The notes under the pieces are model-generated. The model was not told where the DNA came from, made no database searches, and saw only the letters and a program-made list of their open reading frames with translations. A program made the translations under genes and the position numbers. From positions 3,348,001-3,412,000 of the forward strand of contig NC_016475.1 in the NCBI RefSeq assembly GCF_000226095.1: a DNA stretch of 64,000 nucleotides. The letters run 5' to 3'. Positions 58,789 through 64,000 of this stretch are shown piece by piece; positions within the stretch are counted from its first letter, which is position 1, and each line of letters opens with the position of its first letter. This stretch comes from Thermothelomyces thermophilus ATCC 42464. Lineage: Eukaryota; Ascomycota; Sordariomycetes; Sordariales; Chaetomiaceae.

Positions 58789-59535
58789 GGGAAAGAGGCG
58801 GTTCTCTTGCGGCCGGCAGCGGTAAGGCAGACCTTCCACGGCAACGTTCGCCGATGCTCATTAGGTGCATGTGGACCGCTCGTTGCAATCCCAGGGCGAG
58901 CATGAGATCCCACAGTTCTCGTCACTGTCTCCCTAAGCTTCTCTAAACTTCTTGTCTCTAAGGATACCATTCGTTTGGAATGAATATGGCTGACGTTGTA
59001 CTCTGCTCTACATATCACACCTCCCCTGCGGTGACAGAACGTGCTATTTAAACAAATATACTGCACTCCCAAGTTCTCATGACATGGATGCTAAGATCGC
59101 TGCGCTCCCCTGTCGACCTCTCGAAAAGCTCGGGCAAAGTTCGGGCCATTCAACCTTCAGTTGTGCCTGCGTTTGTCTCTGGGTGGCACTAGGATCGAGA
59201 AAGAGGCTAGCACCCTTTAGTGGTAATGTTGCAGAGCATGAAATGTAACGGCCAAACAAAGGGAGAGAAGAATAAAAGAAGAAACGGAACAAACTGAACT
59301 AGGAGAATTTGAAGAATCCGTAATGTAGAGAGGGGTGCTGATGGCAAGCTTATGCTTGTTCCAAAAGTGGTCTTCGTCTGCGGCTGATGGCCAAGCAGCT
59401 GGTGGGTCTGCTGTGGCCTGCCACTGCTGCAGTGCGTCCGCCAAACGCCACGAGGGGTCGACTTTTCTCATCCTTGAACGCCAACCTCAGGTATGAGTTT
59501 CGTGTCGGATACCACCAATTGAATGGCCTGCAGCC
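58789..59535. other. Intergenic
   Basis: About 750 nt between two plus-strand genes. It holds the 3' UTR of the methyltransferase and the promoter of the next gene. Short open frames only; no gene seen. Confidence 0.5.
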
Positions 59536-61188
59536 ATGACAGACGGCAAAGGACTCGAAGGATCATTCACTGCACCTCCGCTGGCTCCCGATGAGCTTCC
59601 GTATGTTCGCCTACATGTCACGCCGCTAGACCCCGAGTTGCTCAAAGTTCTCCTGTCGTCCGCCCTCCTGCCAAAGGCTCGCAATCTGTCCTACCACACG
59701 CTCGAGACCTTCCCGGAAAAGCGGTACGGATATCTGGAACTGCCCAGCGAGGAGGCGCAAAAGTTGAGGAGGAAATTGAACGGATCGGTGCTCAAAGGTG
59801 TCAAGTTCCGCATCGAGCCCGCGCGGCCATCTCGCATTCCATCTCCGCTTGGTCAAGCAGCAATGGCCGAGGAAAGCCCCCAAAATGGTACCACAGACGA
59901 CAAACTGCGGTTAAGTGACAAGGAAAGAAAAAGAAAGCATGGTGCTGGGGAGCTTCGCGGCATTACTTTAGCAAACGGGCGGAAAGTCAAGCGTGGGTGG
60001 ACCAGCATCGATGAGCCAAAGGAAAAGAAGTCCAAGAAGGACAAGGAGAAGGTGGTGAAGGAGAAGAGGAAAAAGGGCACAAAATCCAAGTACACCGATC
60101 ACCCCGAGTGTCTAGTCAAGACAATCTTGCCCGCAAACGCTGCCCCATTAGCCGATGCAGACCACTCCACGCCAACAAAGAAGAAAAAGAAGATCAAGTC
60201 GCGGGAGGTGATCATACACGAGTTTGAAAAGACCACCAAATTCCCGACCTTCCTCAAGGCGGCGGCATCTACCGGTCAGTCAGCCGCGCCGCTGGAATTC
60301 ATTGACGACAAGGGTTGGGTGAACCAGAATGGCGATGTGGTCGAAGCGGTAAAGACCAGGCCCCCCCCAAGTGCCAAGGTCTTGCTCGCGAGCAGGCCCA
60401 ATGGTCATTCCCAGAATGCCGTTCCGGGTGAAGAGAGCCCGGCAAGTCTCAGCGACGGGCAAACCGATGGGAGCAGCGAGCCGGAAAGCGCTAGTTCTGC
60501 TGGGAACAGTGAAACAGCTCCCGAGCCCTCAAAGGCAGATGCCACTCCTCCCACGTCGCCGGTCAAATCCAACCTCCCACGGCCCAGGTCATCCGGTTCG
60601 GCAAGGAGTTTGTCGATCAAGATTCCGCCGGCAACGCCTGATGAACCCAAGGTGCATCCTCTGGAAGCCTTGTACAAACGGCCAAAGCAATCCAATGGTG
60701 AAGCTCCTGCCGAAGCCTCTGACGGAAAACCTTTCAGTTTCTTCGCTGATATAGGCGATGAAGACGCCGAAGAGGAGGCCGATGTGGATAACCGCGAACA
60801 ATCCGATCTTCAAGTGCCATTAACCCCATTTACTCGACGCGATCTCGAGATGCGTGGCATCAGGAGTGCCGCGCCTACGCCAGACACAGCGCATCCTAAC
60901 AGAAAGTTTACACCGTGGGAAGGCGACAACGATGATGCGTCGGGAGACGATGAGGAACCCATCATGTACGAGGACGGAGAGAAGTCGGAAGTTGATGACG
61001 ACCAACCTGCGTTAGAAAGCGCGAGGGGTTTGGAGAAGCAGGATGATGAGAAGCCGACGAGTGATTTTCAGAAATGGTTCTGGGAACATCGAGGAGACTT
61101 GAACAGGTCATGGAAGAGAAGGAGAAAGCTTGCGGGCAAGGAGAAACGGTACAGAGAGAACAAGGCTCGCATGGCCCGAGCAATCTAG
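59536..61188 (+). CDS. Basic RRM-like protein, probably nucleolar; function unknown
   Basis: Single exon of 550 residues. The N-terminal 20-100 segment (PYVRLHVTPLDPELLKVLL and YGYLELPSEEAQKLRRKLNG) reads like a divergent RNA-recognition fold. Lysine-rich tracts follow (KEKKSKKDKEKVVKEKRKK at about 160-180 and TPTKKKKKIKSRE near 218), which look like nuclear or nucleolar targeting signals. A long Ser/Pro-rich middle and an acidic stretch (DDASGDDEEPIMYEDGEKSE) precede a basic C-terminal tail (WFWEHRGDLNRSWKRRRKL). Fungal proteins of this build are linked to ribosome biogenesis; for this gene that is inference. I do not recognise a named orthologue. Confidence 0.85.
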   Translation: MTDGKGLEGSFTAPPLAPDELPYVRLHVTPLDPELLKVLLSSALLPKARNLSYHTLETFPEKRYGYLELPSEEAQKLRRKLNGSVLKGVKFRIEPARPSRIPSPLGQAAMAEESPQNGTTDDKLRLSDKERKRKHGAGELRGITLANGRKVKRGWTSIDEPKEKKSKKDKEKVVKEKRKKGTKSKYTDHPECLVKTILPANAAPLADADHSTPTKKKKKIKSREVIIHEFEKTTKFPTFLKAAASTGQSAAPLEFIDDKGWVNQNGDVVEAVKTRPPPSAKVLLASRPNGHSQNAVPGEESPASLSDGQTDGSSEPESASSAGNSETAPEPSKADATPPTSPVKSNLPRPRSSGSARSLSIKIPPATPDEPKVHPLEALYKRPKQSNGEAPAEASDGKPFSFFADIGDEDAEEEADVDNREQSDLQVPLTPFTRRDLEMRGIRSAAPTPDTAHPNRKFTPWEGDNDDASGDDEEPIMYEDGEKSEVDDDQPALESARGLEKQDDEKPTSDFQKWFWEHRGDLNRSWKRRRKLAGKEKRYRENKARMARAI

Positions 61189-61612
61189 CCCATGTTCACC
61201 CGCCGATACCCGTTTCTGGAAGTCGACGCTCGACAGAAGATGTTCAGCCGTTACGCCTGAAAGGGCGTTTTCTGAGAAGAAGAGCTGCTTAGTGTCTGGC
61301 ATCACATTTAAAACGTACTGGAAGGTTCTACACTTCCATATTCCTTTCTCACTCTCCACTGTCAATCCAGTCTTGTCACCCCCTTGGCGATGAGATTGCT
61401 GTGAATGATACTTATCTCGGGCACACGTATCAACACTCCCATGCTTATATAACGGGAAGCTGAGCAAAAGTTCTCATACTACGTACAAAGTGGCATATCA
61501 GAACAATTTCGAAACAAGAAACCCACATCCTCAGCTCAACTGGCCCACCAATCACACAGCTCATTGTTCCGACCATCTCGGGAAAGCGATGGCGCTTGTA
61601 GCTCGGTTCTCT
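61189..61612. other. Intergenic between convergent genes
   Basis: About 420 nt of 3' UTR sequence. No gene seen. Confidence 0.5.
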
Positions 61613-63808
61613 TCAAATATCCCTCTTACTGCTCCCGGAATCATCAACAAAATGTTCAAGACGTCGGGGGGTGGTTGCCCTGCCAGGCAACGCCAGATGG
61701 TAGAAGGCGTTGCCGCGCGGTTGACCAGAGGGTGTGCATTTGTCGGGGGTCTGAGGGAGCTGAGGTGAGCCCGCAGGCATTTGCTCGGACAGGGGGCTGT
61801 ATCCCTCAGTCACGGCTTCGCACAGCTCGGTGATAATACTAGCTTTGGTATCCGACTTGGAAATGGTGGCTTCGCCGTTGCCACCTTGCCAGGACTCATG
61901 CTCAGCAACGGAGTCATCTGGCTGGAGCAACTGGCGACGAGACAACGAATCGCCAATTTTGGACCTCGATGTCTTTGGGGTGCCGTTGCCAGTACGACTA
62001 CCACTGTCAGCCGTGGTCCTTGGCGTGTCGAGAGCTCTCTCCATCTTTCCGGAAGGGGCATTGCTCCCGCCTCCGTTGGCATCGGTATCAGGTTCCTTGT
62101 GTCCCTGTCCCACATTCGGCTGGCCTTCCTCGAGCGCACCAATCCGGCTCTCTAGAAGTTCAACATAGCGCCGAAGCTGCTCGTGGTCCTGGACAAACCT
62201 GTTCCAGGCCTCTGTGGCACCATTGTCTTGCCTGCGTTCCTCGCTCTGTGGCCGAGGTGGAAGTGGTCTAGACCGAAGATGCATCTCAATCCAGCTCTCT
62301 CCCGAAACGAGCTCCTTGTTCATCTTGCGATATCGCAGGAAGGCCAGGCCAAGCATTGCACCAGAAGTCAGGGTGAACACGCCGCTCACTGCAGCCCACG
62401 CTGCCAGTCCTGTAGCAACATGCCCGTGCTCAATATAGCTGGTAGCGACGGCCGTGACACCGGCAACGACGTTGAGAATGGAAAGCTCCAAGAGAACAGC
62501 CGATGCGAGCATGATTTTGCGCGACCGGCCAACAGCAGTCCACAGCTTCTTTGTGCTTTCCGGGACACTCCTTACTCCATTTACAGCCATGCTGGGGCTC
62601 AACGGTAGACGGCTGTGGCGAATCCTCGGACCAAGGCGTAGAGACTCCAGGTCGGGAATCTCGCTCTGAAGCGTCATTGGCCTCCTCGAGTAGGTGCTCC
62701 CGCTCCTTGATGGGGGCCTGGCGGTGGGTGCATATTTTGCCGTTCCGAGCGACTTGAGGCCGGGAACGGTGGTTGCCCCGGGCTTGTTGGTGATAGCACC
62801 ATCATCAGAGCTCTCGCGCTCCGCTCGTGTGCTGTTGTTAGGTGCTGTGAACAATCGGGCGCGATGAGGATCGCTCCTCGGGTTACCTGTCTTGAAGGGC
62901 GGATGGAGAAAAGATATCACCCTGCCTTGCTCATCGCGTGGAACGGGTATGCAAGCAGCGTCACCAATGACGCCCTGGGGCTTCAGACATATAGCATTGA
63001 CTGGACCCTGTGTGGTTAGAGTTGCCGATTGACGATGCGTGGCTTTGCAGTGTTGCGCCACAAGAGCCGGCGACTCCTAGTCTGCCCGGCTGCTACAGTC
63101 CCCGTCCCCAGCATTCCCGGACTCGGAGACCTCGGATACCTTGCGCAGGACCGAATATGGGGTCGGAGTCATGGGTCGCTCCGGAAGATCTGCCATCGGT
63201 TGGAGGCCATGAGCTCCGGCGCTTGTCAATCCTGGGTGTTGGGCTGCGAGGATGGTTAATGGCATTCTTCATTCACATCCAGAGTTTGAAGGGAAACTTC
63301 ACCTGTGTCGATACTGCCTCCATTCCTGGGTTCACATATCTGGGTTTCAACGAAGTCGAGGGAAGGACTGGCGCGACGATTGGTCCTCGAAAGACCATAT
63401 TGGACCGTGTGAAGTGTTTCGACGGTTGTCGCTCTACTCGAAACTGGCGCTGCGGCTTGGGGCTGCAATGTTGTGCTTCCATTACGGCACATGGTTCTCA
63501 CGTCAGTGTCTTTCCCATTGTCAGGCTGCTTGGCTGTGGCTGAATGGTCCCTGGATGCAACTTAGTAAAGGAAGTTAACCGGCATTGCCGGGACAGTTGA
63601 CTCGTTCATACGGTGATGAGCAGTCGCCCGTTCTTGGGAAAGGCCAACTTAAGGGCGAGTAACTCCCTTCCATCATCGAGGCAGTTCTAACGCGGGTTAT
63701 GGCGCTGTAGGGAACTGCGCGGATGGAAGGCGTTCGGGGTGAAGCGGCTGTGGAAGTTGGTCGAGGTATGCGAGTCGGCGTCTTCGAGACTCGGTCGAGA
63801 GGCTCCAT
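61613..63808 (-). CDS. Two-TM membrane protein of unknown function
   Basis: The preferred model has three exons (63808-63612, 63243-63140, 63000-61613) and 562 residues. The N-terminal part is disordered and rich in Thr, Pro, Arg and Ser (TPTRIPRPTSTAASPRTP). A conserved-looking block VNAICLKPQGVIGD and GRVISFLHPPFKTGNPR follows. Two hydrophobic helices lie at about 263-288 (IMLASAVLLELSILNVVAGV) and 297-322, then a short coiled coil (about 367-395, LRRYVELLESRIGALEEG) and a disordered tail. The large last exon is secure. The first two exons depend on phase matching: donor GTATGA at 63611 and acceptor GCAG at 63244 join in phase 2. An alternative uses only a start at 63196 (MADLPERP) and the acceptor at 63008, giving 483 residues. 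Confidence 0.65.
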
Positions 63809-64000
63809 TCCAAAGTCACTTTCCTCAAAGTGAAAGAGAGAAAAAAAAGGCGGCAAAGGGAATTTTTTCTTTCCAGGCCGGACACAGAAGGGAAGCTTGA
63901 TGTTTGTGGGCAATGCGTGTGCGTCGGAGGTTCACATAGAATCAGCACAAAGACGGCCACTTCACCAAAGGCCGCGGAAGAAGGTAGATTATTGAATCAA
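63809..64000. other. Window end, likely promoter of the membrane-protein gene
   Basis: About 190 nt upstream of the proposed start at 63808. It includes an A-rich run near 63840-63850. No further gene can be told from so short a stretch. Confidence 0.4.

Overview
The window is nuclear DNA of a filamentous ascomycete, most likely a sordariomycete. The evidence is short introns (55-190 nt, mostly GT-AG with CTRAC-type branch sites), GC-rich coding exons, fungus-specific families (Sip5, PDR-type ABC transporter, LaeA-like methyltransferase, AA8 cytochrome domain, GH71) and a transposon block bearing the TpA-rich, CpA-poor scar of repeat-induced point mutation (RIP). I cannot fix the species; a plant-biomass degrader of the Sordariales kind would fit.

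Layout. Positions 1-8013 hold two head-to-tail decayed Ty3/Gypsy chromovirus copies with three LTRs. Positions 8014-9361 are further AT-rich repeat debris. About 9600-10920 is the wreck of a highly reducing polyketide synthase on the minus strand. Normal gene space starts near 11.5 kb: aldo-keto reductase (+), GH2 beta-mannosidase (-), mitochondrial SAM50 (-) diverging from UBC6 (+), and a full-length PDR ABC transporter (-). A gene-poor 5.5 kb stretch follows, then SIP5 (+), an ARA2-like D-arabinose dehydrogenase (-), a secreted stand-alone AA8 cytochrome (+), an MFS sugar transporter (+), a secreted M28 aminopeptidase (-), a PL4 rhamnogalacturonan lyase (-), RPS28 (-), a seven-exon GH71 alpha-1,3-glucanase (+), a UbiB/ADCK mitochondrial kinase-like protein (+), cytochrome c heme lyase CYC3 (+), a LaeA-like methyltransferase with eight exons (+), a basic RRM-like protein (+) and a two-TM membrane protein (-).

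How it fits together. These are ordinary chromosomal neighbours rather than operons. Two themes stand out. One is polysaccharide and nutrient use (beta-mannosidase, AA8 cytochrome, sugar transporter, PL4 lyase, GH71, aminopeptidase). The other is mitochondrial biogenesis (SAM50, CYC3, UbiB-like protein). Many genes here are spliced; I assembled exon models by reading frame, splice consensus and phase, and checked that each sums to a whole number of codons.

I found no convincing tRNA, rRNA or CRISPR array, and no clearly new multi-gene system. The observations most worth a second look are the mixed-LTR chromovirus tandem beside a decayed biosynthetic gene, the alternative splice donor in the SAM50 N-terminus, the GC-AG intron and missing signal peptide of the GH71 gene, a dispersed family of GGTACC-centred palindromes, and the 5.5 kb gene-poor stretch.
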